Part shown: one piece after another, positions 8,602 to 17,498 of the stretch
Layout of the letters: every line of letters begins with the position of its first letter
How positions within the stretch are numbered: the stretch's first letter is position 1
Assembly (NCBI RefSeq): GCF_003428335.1
Contig: NZ_CP031704.1
Coordinates: forward strand, 372,001 to 436,000
DNA: 64,000 bases
Source: Solimonas sp. K1W22B-7
Lineage (GTDB): Bacteria > Pseudomonadota > Gammaproteobacteria > Nevskiales > Nevskiaceae
Direction of reading: 5' to 3'
Notes under the pieces: generated by a model
The model's database searches: none
Told to the model about the DNA's origin: nothing
What the model saw: only the letters and a program-made list of their open reading frames with translations
Made by a program: the position numbers and the translations under genes

Positions 8602-9648
8602 TCAGACCGACGCGGCGCCCGATTCTTCCGGGTGGGCCTTGCGGTGCCGCACCGACGACCATACCGAGGCGACGATGAAGGCCACGCCGATCAGTCCGGT
8701 GAAGACCTCGGGGACGTGCGCCACGGTGCCGACCAGCATGATCACGGCCAGCACGCCGATCGCGTAGTGCGCGCCATGCTCCAGGAAGATGTACTGGTCC
8801 AGGGTGCCGCGATGCACCAGGTACACGGTCATCGAACGCACGAACATCGCGCCGATGGCCAGGCCCAGCATGATGATGACCACGTCGCGGGTGATGGCGA
8901 AGGCGCCGATGACACCGTCGAAGGAGAACGACGCGTCCAGCACTTCCAGGTACAGGAAGCTGGCGAAGCCGGCACGCTGCACGCCCTGCACCACGGCGTC
9001 ACCGGTCGACTCGTTCTCGAACAGCGCACCGAGCGCGTCGACGGCCAGGTACAGGATGATGCCGGCGATGCCCGCGCCCAGCACCGGCAGGTGCAGTTCG
9101 GCCGGCAGCCACCAGCGGGTGGAGAAGATCACGCCCAGCGCGATCAGCACGCTGACTTCATCGAACTTGGCGGCGCGGGCCAGCTTGGTCTCGATCCAGC
9201 GCAGCCAGTGCACGTCCTTCTCGTTGTCGAAGAGGAACTTCAGGAACACCAGCAGCAGGAACATGCTGCCGAAGGCGGCGATGACCGGGTAGGCGCTGTT
9301 CAGCAGCGCCGAGTACTCCTCGGGGTTCTCCAGTGCCATCTTCATGACCGGCAGCGCACCCTGCCCGGTGGAGACGCTGACGATGACGATCGGGAACACC
9401 AGGCGCATGCCGAACACCGCGATCAGGATGCCCACGGTGAGGAACAGCTGGCGCCAGAACTCGCTCATGTCCTTGAGCACACCGGCGTTGACCACGGCGT
9501 TGTCGAAGGACAGGCTGACTTCCAGCACGGCCAGCACGCAGACCAGCCAGATCGCGGGCAGCAAGCCCATCGGCGAGTTGTGGCCCCACCAGGCGGCGGC
9601 GGCCACGCAGATGGCGGTAACGATAAAGGAAAGCCTGAATTCGCGCAC
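8602..9648 (-). CDS. DUF475 family TerC-like integral membrane protein
   Basis: 348 residues with about eight or nine hydrophobic helices. Acidic residues sit inside membrane segments, for example EVSLSFDNAVVN and DASFSFDGVIGAF, which resemble the paired Asp/Glu motifs of the TerC/LysE-like superfamily. The start is a GTG with AAGGGGG just upstream. It is the first gene of the minus-strand Ter run and would be the membrane partner of the TerD/TerY proteins, possibly a metal-ion exporter. Transport substrate is unknown. The upstream 450 bases contain no gene and must hold the promoter of this locus. Confidence 0.85.
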   Translation of the reverse strand: MREFRLSFIVTAICVAAAAWWGHNSPMGLLPAIWLVCVLAVLEVSLSFDNAVVNAGVLKDMSEFWRQLFLTVGILIAVFGMRLVFPIVIVSVSTGQGALPVMKMALENPEEYSALLNSAYPVIAAFGSMFLLLVFLKFLFDNEKDVHWLRWIETKLARAAKFDEVSVLIALGVIFSTRWWLPAELHLPVLGAGIAGIILYLAVDALGALFENESTGDAVVQGVQRAGFASFLYLEVLDASFSFDGVIGAFAITRDVVIIMLGLAIGAMFVRSMTVYLVHRGTLDQYIFLEHGAHYAIGVLAVIMLVGTVAHVPEVFTGLIGVAFIVASVWSSVRHRKAHPEESGAASV

Positions 9649-10101
9649 AACGCCCCCTTAGGCGGATGCCTGATTGAAAATCCGCGGATTGATGAAAACT
9701 GCCGGTTTCTCGAGGCAGCGATCCGCCACTTTTTTCCTGCGGCGCAGCCGCGGCGGACGAAACGGCTCAACCGTAGCAAATCGGTCCGCTCCACGCTACC
9801 AGACGACTGAGTCAGGTTGCTGTCGCCGGAGTATGGGAGCTGTGTATCACGCGGGCGTTCCCGCTGGATGAAACGGCCTGGCCGCGGTGTCGCTGTGCCC
9901 CGGGCGGCAATGCCCGTCATTGCGGAATGCATCCGGCCCCGCCACCGGGGCCGGGAGCCCGGCCACAGCGTCGGAATGGACGAAGCGGGCGCCGCGTGTT
10001 CGCCTGAATATAATCGTAAGCAATTGATTTAATTTACTATGGTTGGGTCCGGCGGCAGCAGCAGCTTGGCCCGCTCCACGGCCGTTGCCCTATCCCCCAA
10101 G
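9649..10101. other. non-coding boundary between Ter locus and low-GC island
   Basis: No supported gene. The left part must contain the promoter for the DUF475-led Ter operon. At about 10005-10040 the base composition changes abruptly to an A/T-rich stretch (contains TATAATCG and AATTGATTTAATT). It resembles the sequence often found at attachment sites of integrated elements or next to tRNA ends, but no tRNA or integrase is visible here. Confidence 0.45.
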
Positions 10102-10869
10102 TTATAGCTTCCTGGCCACGAATGGCAATGAAAGGGGCCGTTCGCATCGAACCTGGCTAACTGCGACGGCTTCGAACGGGGCGCACTGCCGGTTGCCGGC
10201 GGGATCCTCGAGATCCGGATGAACCATGATGCTGTATTCGCCGCTGCTCCAGGCCTTACTCGGGCGGAAGTACCACTGCGTTTCAGCAGCTTCCAAGTGC
10301 GTCACCCCTTGAACTCTGGTGCCGTCAGGATCGCGAACAATGATGAGATTCTCCGCCGTCGAGCTGATCGGCGAGTCCATGCTGAGCTTTAGAAGGTCAC
10401 GTGTACCGCGGGCCGGTGGCACAAGGACCCAGTTCGACGTTTGGAGGGCTTGGGTGATCGGCGGGCCGATCAGCCACGTTTTTCGAAGAGGAGTCGAAAT
10501 GCTTGGGTCGTCAAAAGTGAAAGTGACGGTCGACCCGGCGTGGAGGGCGCGCCCGACCTCCAGATTTGCAGAGACACCCGACTTGACCCGACCAGGATGC
10601 ATCAGAATTGTCAGACGTTTCTGATCGGGGCTGAGCAACGGAAGATCGAGAAAGGGCCGATCGATTTCCGTGCCCTGTGCGTCATAGAGCTTGGTGCTTT
10701 CCGCGCTCGGAGATGTGCGTATCGGCTTGGCGAATCGAATTTCTATACGCAGGAGATTCTCGGGGATCGAAGGGCCTGACGGATAGATAGTTCCGTCAGG
10801 CTGAGCTCCAAACGCCACTGGCGCCATGAAGAGCGCCAGCAGCGTGCATATGGGGAGTGTCCCTCTCAC
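10102..10869 (-). CDS. secreted protein with Ig-like (Big_5/SbsA-type) repeats, unknown function
   Basis: 255 residues from a GTG that overlaps the upstream stop as GTGA, so translation is probably coupled to the beta-propeller gene. Residues 1-20 form a signal peptide (hydrophobic TLLALFMAPVAFGA). The mature part has two Ig-like segments of the type that begin with 'P-N-L-L-R-I-x-F' and contain 'DPDGTRV' and 'LEDPAGN', similar to the SbsA-like Ig fold found in cell-surface proteins. No catalytic motif is visible. The GC content and codon use are lower than in the Ter genes. I do not recognise a named family. Partner role with the propeller protein is inferred from coupling. Confidence 0.7.
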   Translation of the reverse strand: MRGTLPICTLLALFMAPVAFGAQPDGTIYPSGPSIPENLLRIEIRFAKPIRTSPSAESTKLYDAQGTEIDRPFLDLPLLSPDQKRLTILMHPGRVKSGVSANLEVGRALHAGSTVTFTFDDPSISTPLRKTWLIGPPITQALQTSNWVLVPPARGTRDLLKLSMDSPISSTAENLIIVRDPDGTRVQGVTHLEAAETQWYFRPSKAWSSGEYSIMVHPDLEDPAGNRQCAPFEAVAVSQVRCERPLSLPFVARKL

Positions 10870-12107
10870 TTCCCCAGTGTGGCCAGATCGGAGAAGCCCT
10901 CGTCCGTGCGCAGCGTTTTGTGAGTGCCGCTCCATTGTTCTCCAGGCGGATACTTGAAGCCTGCGAAGTCGTATTCGTTTATGAAATCGCTGAGTCTCAG
11001 GAATGCGCCCTTGCGGACCGACACCAATTCCATCGCGCCCGTGGCTTCGTCTCTGCGAAGCGCAGCAAAAAAATCCTTGTCTTGTGACCCAAACTGAGCC
11101 AGTCCGGACATGGGAATCGAGGTCGACCTGAGTCCCAGAAGAGGCTCATTCGGCCATTTGATGGGAGTACTCAGCCCTGGCTTGAGAGCTGCTTCTGCAA
11201 TGGCGGATACAGGCATGAGATCCGCGGATTTGTGCGAGTTGGTAAGGAGCACCATGGGCCCCTGACCGACATCGAAGGTAACCATGTCAACGGGTGCGCT
11301 GCCCCAGCCCAGCTCGGCGATGGTCTTTCCCACGATGTGGGCGCCATTCTTCAAATCCTTGAGAGGAATCGTGACCAGGGGCGTGCAGGTGTAGGCAGCG
11401 ACGAGAGTGGGTACTCCATTCAACGAGGCGATCACCATTTTCCGGATGGGGGCGCGCGTTTCCGTCTGGTTGTGAACCGCGTGATACATCTCGACGCTCG
11501 TCGCCGAGCCAGATCCGCTGAAGGGGTAGCTATATACGCGCAGCGTCGAGGCGAAAGACGCATTCGAAAGCCCGGCAACGTACAGTTTTCCTTCGTAGTA
11601 GGCCATGTCCGTCACGGTATAGGCCGCTTCGGGAATGTCCCTCCACAGTCTTTTTTCGGCGGCGGGGGCGTCAGTGAGCGCGGCGGATGTCCGGACCGCC
11701 TTGTTCAGGTCAATGACGGCGACCCGCCCGGTTGAATCCACCGTGACCAATGCCGGCTTTGGCGTCGATGACTTTTGTTCTACGGAGAGCGCAATGTACG
11801 CCAGATTCGAGCCAGGGCGGAATGCCATGTCTTCAAAGCGCAGTTTGTCCGGCTGGGTGTTGAGCGCACGAGCTATGGGATTGGAAATATCCCCCAGATT
11901 GAAGGGACCGCTCTGTGCTTTCGCCGGCGGGAGCAACTGAAGCGCGTGAATCTCACCGCCGCGCCAGTCAGCAACAGCCAAGGTATTGGCATCAAGGAAC
12001 GTCATGTTCCCAACGGACCGGATTGGGCCCGCCGCAGCCAGGCTGCCAAACAAAGCCAGTGAAATGAAAATGACGGCTCGGGGGGCTGCAAATGAACAGC
12101 TGCGCAT
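10866..12107 (-). CDS. secreted beta-propeller-like protein, unknown function
   Basis: 413 residues from an ATG with AAGGAGA about eight bases upstream; an earlier in-frame ATG would add an unlikely 21-residue leader. A signal peptide covers about residues 1-29 (ending SLAAAG). The rest contains repeated blade-like pieces such as 'NMTFLDANTLAVADWRGG' and 'VTDMAYYEGKLYVAGLS', typical of six- or seven-bladed propellers. No enzyme motif is seen. It is translationally coupled to the Ig-like secreted protein that follows, and both are probably periplasmic or surface exposed. Nothing in the sequence gives a substrate. Confidence 0.7.
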   Translation of the reverse strand: MRSCSFAAPRAVIFISLALFGSLAAAGPIRSVGNMTFLDANTLAVADWRGGEIHALQLLPPAKAQSGPFNLGDISNPIARALNTQPDKLRFEDMAFRPGSNLAYIALSVEQKSSTPKPALVTVDSTGRVAVIDLNKAVRTSAALTDAPAAEKRLWRDIPEAAYTVTDMAYYEGKLYVAGLSNASFASTLRVYSYPFSGSGSATSVEMYHAVHNQTETRAPIRKMVIASLNGVPTLVAAYTCTPLVTIPLKDLKNGAHIVGKTIAELGWGSAPVDMVTFDVGQGPMVLLTNSHKSADLMPVSAIAEAALKPGLSTPIKWPNEPLLGLRSTSIPMSGLAQFGSQDKDFFAALRRDEATGAMELVSVRKGAFLRLSDFINEYDFAGFKYPPGEQWSGTHKTLRTDEGFSDLATLGK

Positions 12108-12391
12108 GAGTGCTCTCCTTGAACATCCCCCTACCTGACGGGATGCAACTGGCAGTCGGGTGAACTGCACTATGCTGAAAATGGAGAGAAACGGGCTTGA
12201 ATGAACGTGCTTTTACGCCGGCTCTTCACTCGTCGGGTTCTCCATAGAAGCACGGATATCCCACACACAGCATGAAGTTTCAATCCTTGTTCCTGATGCG
12301 CGATTCATCCTGCCTTCCGGATTTTCTTGAATAGACCGCGACAACCGCTTTTTTGCGCGTTGTTCATCTTCATTCACAGCCAGGAGCGATC

Positions 12392-13237
12392 ATGCTTGCA
12401 CTCACCCACAAGCGCGCAAAGGTCAATGGCGTTGCCCTGCATTACGTTACGGCCGGCAAAGGCCCCGTAGTCTTGTGCATGCACGGCTGGCCCCAGAATC
12501 ACCGCGAATTCCTACCCATCATCGAAGCTCTGCATGGGAGCTACAGCTTCATTGCGCCCGACCTGCGTGGCTACGCCGATAGCGACAAACCGTTTGACGG
12601 ATATGAGCCGAAGACCATTGCAAAGGATATGCTTGACCTCCTGGCGGCTGAGCGGGTGGAAAAGTTCCATATCCTCAGCCATGACTTGGGTGGTCCTCCC
12701 TCGGTGGCTCTGGCCTACCTGGCTTCAGATCGAGCCCTGTCACTGGCGACGATCGAAACGCCGTTCTTCGGCCTCAGTTTCCCCGGCTATGTCGATCCGC
12801 GCGTGGCGTACTGGCATTTGGGCATGCATATGAATATGGACATCACGCGCTTCCTGATTGAAGGGCGTGAAGAGCAGTACCTGCGCCATTTCTTCCGGGA
12901 TTTCGCATACAACCCGAGTGCCATTCCGGAGGAGGATGTTCGAGCCTATGCGACGCAGATGCGCCAACCGGGCAATCTGCGCGCCAGCCTGAATCACTAC
13001 GGCTACATCCCACAGATGGGAGCCCAGACGGCTGAACTCACAAAGACCAAGTTATCCGTGCCGATGTTAGCTTGGGCGGGTCGCGTGTCGTTTGGCGATC
13101 ATTGCTATGACTGCGCCAAGGCTATCGCCACCAACGCCAAGGGCGGCGTGATCGAGGAGTGCGGCCACTGGGTATTTGAAGAGAAGACTGACTTCATCTG
13201 CGAGGAGTTGCGCCGCTTCTGGCAGTCACCCGTCTAG
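12392..13237 (+). CDS. epoxide hydrolase-like alpha/beta hydrolase
   Basis: 281 residues from ATG 12392, preceded by CAGGAG. The oxyanion HGWP motif is at 31-34. The nucleophile elbow is SHDLGG with Asp98, so the enzyme belongs with epoxide hydrolases and haloalkane dehalogenases, not Ser esterases. The catalytic His is in ECGHW near residue 259. No signal peptide, so it is cytosolic. The VOC gene follows after 25 bases and is probably in the same operon. Two further Asp-nucleophile hydrolases lie in the same island, which suggests a pathway acting on epoxides or related compounds. The substrate is not predictable. Confidence 0.82.
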   Translation: MLALTHKRAKVNGVALHYVTAGKGPVVLCMHGWPQNHREFLPIIEALHGSYSFIAPDLRGYADSDKPFDGYEPKTIAKDMLDLLAAERVEKFHILSHDLGGPPSVALAYLASDRALSLATIETPFFGLSFPGYVDPRVAYWHLGMHMNMDITRFLIEGREEQYLRHFFRDFAYNPSAIPEEDVRAYATQMRQPGNLRASLNHYGYIPQMGAQTAELTKTKLSVPMLAWAGRVSFGDHCYDCAKAIATNAKGGVIEECGHWVFEEKTDFICEELRRFWQSPV

Positions 13238-13262
13238 CGCCGCTCATCCTCAGGCAAAAAGC

Positions 13263-13778
13263 ATGAACCACTCGATCCATTCTTCAGGAATAAGGCAAGC
13301 GGATCATACGGGCTTCACTGTGTCGTCATTGGACGAATCCCTGCGCTTCTGGATTGAGGTGCTTGGGTTCCGCCTGGCCACCAAAGCTCACTACCCCGCC
13401 AGCGCATTCCTCGATAACCTTGTTGGCGTAGAGGGCGCGGAACTAACGCTGGCAATGGTAGAGGCTCCTGATGGTCATTTGGTAGAACTATTGGAGTACC
13501 AGGCCCCATCAGATCGAAAGGAGATTCATCCGCGATCATGCGATGTTGGTTCGGTACACCTCGCTTTCCTGGTTGATGATTTGGCCGAGTTGCTCACGCG
13601 CTGTGAAGCGGCGGGATGGCCCCCTCTCGGCGAGATCCAGACAGTTCGCGGGGGAGTTCGCGATGGCTTGAGTCTCGCCTATGTGCGTGGCCCGGATGGC
13701 GTCACTCTCGAATTCCTCCAACCCCCTCGCGGCATCGATCGTGCGGCCGTTCAGTGGAAAAATTCACTAAATGAATAG
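13263..13778 (+). CDS. VOC (glyoxalase/dioxygenase fold) metalloprotein
   Basis: 171 residues from ATG 13263. Two beta-alpha-beta-beta-beta repeats are visible, with likely metal ligands H15, E75, H99 and E150 in the normal VOC positions. The signature LRFWIEVLGF near residues 27-36 supports the glyoxalase/extradiol dioxygenase superfamily. Possible activities include lyase, dioxygenase, epimerase or thiol transferase; sequence alone does not decide. It is likely co-transcribed with the preceding epoxide-hydrolase-like gene. Confidence 0.8.
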   Translation: MNHSIHSSGIRQADHTGFTVSSLDESLRFWIEVLGFRLATKAHYPASAFLDNLVGVEGAELTLAMVEAPDGHLVELLEYQAPSDRKEIHPRSCDVGSVHLAFLVDDLAELLTRCEAAGWPPLGEIQTVRGGVRDGLSLAYVRGPDGVTLEFLQPPRGIDRAAVQWKNSLNE

Positions 13779-13917
13779 CGAGGCTTCGAATTCGCTGCGG
13801 GCACTCTGGAAACTTCGATGTCCGCCCGGCGTGAGTCTCGGCGGGGCTTGGAGTTCGGTGGCAACCGCATAGGTCTTTGCTGCCCACTGTCTCCCATAGG
13901 GGCAGCCTGGGCGGAGA

Positions 13918-14075
13918 CCATTCCGATATCTCCACGCCGCCGTACTGGCTGCGCCAAAGGTAAAAGCTGGCCCTGGAGAAGCCGTTCCCTCGGCCCAAAT
14001 CCCTGAGCCCCCCCGGCATCCGCTTCGCTCAGAAAGCCAACGGTCTGCTCTCCGCAGTACCCCTTCTTTACGTCC
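13918..14075 (-). pseudogene. IS3-family transposase OrfA remnant
   Basis: On the minus strand the peptide VKKGYCGEQTVGFLSEADAG matches the start of IS3/IS407-type OrfA. After a frame change it continues as NGFSRASFYLWRSQYGGVEISE, the helix-turn-helix end of the same protein. The order and spacing are those of OrfA, but the two halves are in different frames and the rest of the element is missing. This is a dead fragment and marks past insertion activity in the low-GC island. Confidence 0.65.
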
Positions 14076-14117
14076 AATCTCCCGTTGTGGTGGATTGGGC
14101 TCCGAGTGCCAGTGCTA

Positions 14118-14134
14118 CCCCCCAATCGGGGGGG
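14118..14134. repeat. C6-AATC-G7 inverted repeat
   Basis: A perfect six-base-pair GC stem with a four-base loop lies just upstream of the OrfA remnant. It could belong to the end region of the lost insertion sequence. There is no poly-T run for an intrinsic terminator. Confidence 0.35.
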
Positions 14135-14185
14135 ATGTCGCGCCAACCACTCAGGGAAACGCGTTCGTCCATCACTTAAGCAGTT

Positions 14186-14200
14186 ATTTACATTGCAAAT
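14186..14200. promoter_or_regulatory. imperfect palindrome upstream of STAND ATPase
   Basis: ATTTACATTGCAAAT is nearly self-complementary (three central mismatched pairs at most) and stands in an A/T-rich stretch before the winged-helix regulator gene. It may be an operator, possibly for autoregulation. Low confidence because it is a single occurrence. Confidence 0.25.
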
Positions 14201-14358
14201 AATTTTCATCCAAGTCATCGATGTGTCCGACACAATAGTGCCGATCCCCCAATAATCGCGACCAAGAATCCAACTCCAAGCGATCTCCCACTAAAGCGTT
14301 CTTGTTCTTGAATGGAGTTGAGTTAAGGCTCGCGAAAAAACGACCTGGATTTGAGTTC

Positions 14359-17196
14359 ATGCCTGTCAAGCCATCATGCCTGGAGTTTGGCCGATTCAAG
14401 ATTCTTCGTCACAGGAGAGAATTTCTCGCGGATGGTTGTCCGGTTGATTTAGGCAGCCGAAACTTCGATCTACTACTGTCGCTAGTAGAAGCGCGCGGAG
14501 AAACGGTCAGCAAGAATGAGTTGCTGAGCAAAGTATGGCTGGGACGAATAGTCGAAGAGAACAGTCTCCAAGCAGGAATCTCCAGCCTTAGAAAGGTGCT
14601 GGGGGCCGATAGGGACCTTATCCGGACTGTCGCTGGCTACGGATATCAATTCGTCGGCGATGTGAGTGAATCCAGGATGCAGGGTGCCGCTGGGGCGCAA
14701 ACAGCGAATCTTCCGGCTGCCGTCTCAACGCTCATCTCGCGCGAGGGGGCCTTGTCGGATATTGAGGAAATTTTCCGGAACCATCGGCTTGTTACCCTCA
14801 CTGGGGCAGGCGGTATTGGGAAGACTCAGCTTGCGCTTCATGCCGCAAGGGCGATGGCCCCAATGTTTTCGGACGGCGTTCGATTTGCCGATCTGGCACC
14901 GCTGGCCGACCCAAACCTCTTGCCGTCGTCAGTCGCGATGGCCCTCGGCTTGCCGCCGAGCGCGTTGAGCGTGGATCGAGTTGTTGCCTCGATCGGCCAC
15001 AAGAACTATCTATTTGTTCTCGACAACTGCGAGCACATGGTCAGCAGTGCCGCAGCCATGGTCGAACAGCTGATGCGCGCCGCGCCACAGTTGCGTGTTT
15101 TGTGCACCAGTCGAGAACCACTTCGGCTCGATGGAGAGCAGATCTATCAGGTGCAGCCGTTGGACGTGCCAACTGACGGTATCGAAAATCTGGAAGAAGT
15201 ACTTTCAACCGGATCCGCAAAATTGTTTGTGTCTCGCCTGCACTCAGCGCAGGCAGCCTTTACTCCGGATCAAAGGCACGCAAAAACAATAGGGGTTCTA
15301 TGTAGGCGGCTGGATGGCCTTCCGCTCGCAATTGAATTCGCAGCGGCGCGCGCAGCAACCATCGGGATCGACGAGCTCACCCGGCGTCTGGATAACCGCT
15401 TCCGGCTACTGGCTGGCGGACACAGGACTGCACTTCCTCGGCATCAAACCTTGCGAGCCGCTCTCGATTGGAGCTACGAGCTCTTGACAGAATCTGATCG
15501 CCAATCGCTCTCCAGTCTTGCAGTCTTCGCCGGTTCTTTTACGCTTGAGGCAGCAAGCGCTGTCCTCGCCAGCTCGGACGCCGATTCCACAGACGCCTTG
15601 GATAGCATCGCAAGCCTTTCCCAGAAATCGCTGATTTCAATTCAGGCCGGCGATGAGAATGCTCCATATCGGCTGCTGGAGACAACCCGCGCTTATGCAT
15701 TGGAGAAGCTCGGTGAGCGCAACGACGCACAACAGGTCGCGCGGCGCCATGCGACCTATCATATGGCCGTTGCGAGGCGCTCGGCGGAAGAATGGGAAGT
15801 GGAGCCGCTCGCAGAGTGGATCACCAGGTACGCTCGATTGGTTGACGATGTTCGTCTGGCGTTGGATTGGGCGTTCGCTCCGGAGGGAGAAGCGGGCATA
15901 GGCATCGAAATTGTCATTGCCATGGGGCCGCTGTGGCGACAGTTCACTCTCGTAGACGAGTGGAGGACACGTATAGATCAGGCGCTGCGCGCTGCTCAGT
16001 CATGTGCGCAAAGCGATTCTCGGGTCGCCATGCAGCTCGGCATAGCAGAAGCACAGGTGCAAATGGGCACCTTCCTTTCAGTCGTTGAATTGGAGGCCAG
16101 GTATCGCCATCTTCTTCAGATTGCGGAAGGCCTGGGGGACTGCCGATACCAGATGTTTGCTTTGATCAGTCTGGTCGGCAACCGGCTCGGCGATTTGGAT
16201 TGTTCAGCAGCTCTGAAATACACAGAGCGATACTGTTGTTTGGCATCATCTCAGGTAGATCCTGTCTGGGCATCAGCCGGGGACGTCCTGATGGCGATGA
16301 TCCTGAGCCTCATGGGTGAGCAGCGTCGGGCGAAGCTCTACCTCGATCGTTGCCCCCGACAAAAAACCGTCCGGATGCAGCGCATACCATTTTTCCGCTC
16401 CGATCGGGATTCTTACTTAAACACTCATGCGCGGGTGCTCTGGCTTCAGGGTTTCGCCGATCAAGCGATTCAAACGGCAAGTGGTCGTCTCGACGAGGCC
16501 TCTGACAGCACTGCCGACGTTCTGAAGCTCTGCTATCGATACCAATATGCCGCCTACCCGGTGGCCATGTTGAGTGGGGATTTGCGAATGGCGGAAGAGA
16601 CCGCCATGTCGCTACTTAACCTGGCAACAAAATACGCGCTGCCTCTGCAAGTTGCATGGGCTCGATGTTTCGCCGCTGCACTGGAAGTGAGACGCGGTGC
16701 GTACCCTGCACTCCAGCGTCTTCGAACGGGAATTGAGGAACTCGTTGCTGCCAAACAGCCAATGGGGTGCGAGCATCTTACGATCGAACTTGCAGCGGGG
16801 CTGTGGAAGTGCGGTAAAGATGCCGAAGCACTGGAGGTGATCGACAGCGCCCTCGCGGAGGCCGAACGGACCGGGGCGCGATGGTGCAAGCCAGAACAGC
16901 TACGGATCAGGGGCGAAATCTTACTTGCTCGCGGCGGCCAACTGGCGCTCGCTGAGGCCGAGAATTGCTTCAGGCTGTCGCTGGATCTGGCGGCTCAGCA
17001 AGAAGCCTTGTCGTGGGAGCTCAGGACCGCAGTAAGCCTGGCGCGTCTACGGCAGCTGCAGGGAGATTCAAAAGGGGGAGCGACCTGCCTGCAAGGGATT
17101 TATCATCGATTCACAGAAGGCTTTTCCACAACGGACCTCGTAGCGGCAAAGGCACTCCTGGATATTCTACAAGCCCCCGCGGTTGTTGAGGCCTAG
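14359..17196 (+). CDS. winged-helix / STAND ATPase / TPR-like transcriptional regulator
   Basis: About 945 residues if ATG 14359 is used; this start aligns with the paralogue at 35993, while ATG 14302 would add 19 residues. An OmpR/PhoB-type winged helix covers about 10-105 (ending VAGYGYQFVG). A STAND/NB-ARC-type NTPase follows, with Walker A GAGGIGKT at about 150 and Walker B LFVLDNCE at about 218. The C-terminal half is helical and TPR-like. Such proteins act as inducer-sensing activators in the cytosol. Neighbours are the hydrolase/VOC pair upstream and the TonB receptor downstream, which are plausible targets. It has lower GC and different codon use from its core-genome paralogue. Confidence 0.82.
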   Translation: MPVKPSCLEFGRFKILRHRREFLADGCPVDLGSRNFDLLLSLVEARGETVSKNELLSKVWLGRIVEENSLQAGISSLRKVLGADRDLIRTVAGYGYQFVGDVSESRMQGAAGAQTANLPAAVSTLISREGALSDIEEIFRNHRLVTLTGAGGIGKTQLALHAARAMAPMFSDGVRFADLAPLADPNLLPSSVAMALGLPPSALSVDRVVASIGHKNYLFVLDNCEHMVSSAAAMVEQLMRAAPQLRVLCTSREPLRLDGEQIYQVQPLDVPTDGIENLEEVLSTGSAKLFVSRLHSAQAAFTPDQRHAKTIGVLCRRLDGLPLAIEFAAARAATIGIDELTRRLDNRFRLLAGGHRTALPRHQTLRAALDWSYELLTESDRQSLSSLAVFAGSFTLEAASAVLASSDADSTDALDSIASLSQKSLISIQAGDENAPYRLLETTRAYALEKLGERNDAQQVARRHATYHMAVARRSAEEWEVEPLAEWITRYARLVDDVRLALDWAFAPEGEAGIGIEIVIAMGPLWRQFTLVDEWRTRIDQALRAAQSCAQSDSRVAMQLGIAEAQVQMGTFLSVVELEARYRHLLQIAEGLGDCRYQMFALISLVGNRLGDLDCSAALKYTERYCCLASSQVDPVWASAGDVLMAMILSLMGEQRRAKLYLDRCPRQKTVRMQRIPFFRSDRDSYLNTHARVLWLQGFADQAIQTASGRLDEASDSTADVLKLCYRYQYAAYPVAMLSGDLRMAEETAMSLLNLATKYALPLQVAWARCFAAALEVRRGAYPALQRLRTGIEELVAAKQPMGCEHLTIELAAGLWKCGKDAEALEVIDSALAEAERTGARWCKPEQLRIRGEILLARGGQLALAEAENCFRLSLDLAAQQEALSWELRTAVSLARLRQLQGDSKGGATCLQGIYHRFTEGFSTTDLVAAKALLDILQAPAVVEA

Positions 17197-17498
17197 CGGC
17201 ATGTCTTCCGCCTGGAACCCCTGTTCCCTCAACGGTGGATGGCTCGGGTTGGCCCGAGTGGTTGCCCAGCAACAATCAGGCAGTATTGCTCCGGCCCGTA
17301 GCGAGCACGGACGTTCTATGCCCCCTTCGGAAGGAGCGAATAGCTATGCGGCCGATTCTTGGGAGGTCATGCTCAATCTACTGACGAAGATATACCCGTG
17401 ATACTGTTTCTGCCGTGTTGCTCGAGTTGCGGCTAGGACGGCGCGGGTCTCGCGGACAAAGAAAGGCTCCAGAAAAAAGAAAAGTGAAAGGAGGGGGC
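17197..17498. other. intergenic region before TonB receptor
   Basis: 302 bases without a gene. A CTCGGG-TTGG-CCCGAG hairpin at 17243-17258 could end the regulator transcript. The right end carries the strong AAAGGAGG ribosome binding site of the receptor. A promoter for the receptor should lie between, perhaps near 17380-17410, but no clear consensus pair is seen. Confidence 0.4.

Larger units (their letters stand above)
13779..14358. other. 580-base gap with IS remnant and likely promoter
   Basis: No intact gene. It contains the decayed IS3-type OrfA piece (13918-14075, minus), a C6/G7 hairpin at 14118-14134, and an A/T-rich segment near 14184-14215 with an imperfect palindrome at 14186-14200. 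The last lies about 150 bases before the STAND ATPase start and is the best place for its promoter or operator. Confidence 0.5.

Noticed and set aside
1-9648. Calling the locus a tellurite resistance operon
   Set aside because: Classical terB and terC are not seen and the kinase/phosphatase/vWA triad points to a broader stress system; no phenotype can be read from the sequence.
14118-14134. Intrinsic terminator
   Set aside because: The hairpin is strong but no T run follows on either strand and it is not placed just after a gene.
13751-14233. 160-codon minus-strand frame as an intact gene
   Set aside because: Only its middle resembles the start of an IS3 OrfA and the remainder of that protein is in another frame, so it is a pseudogene fragment.
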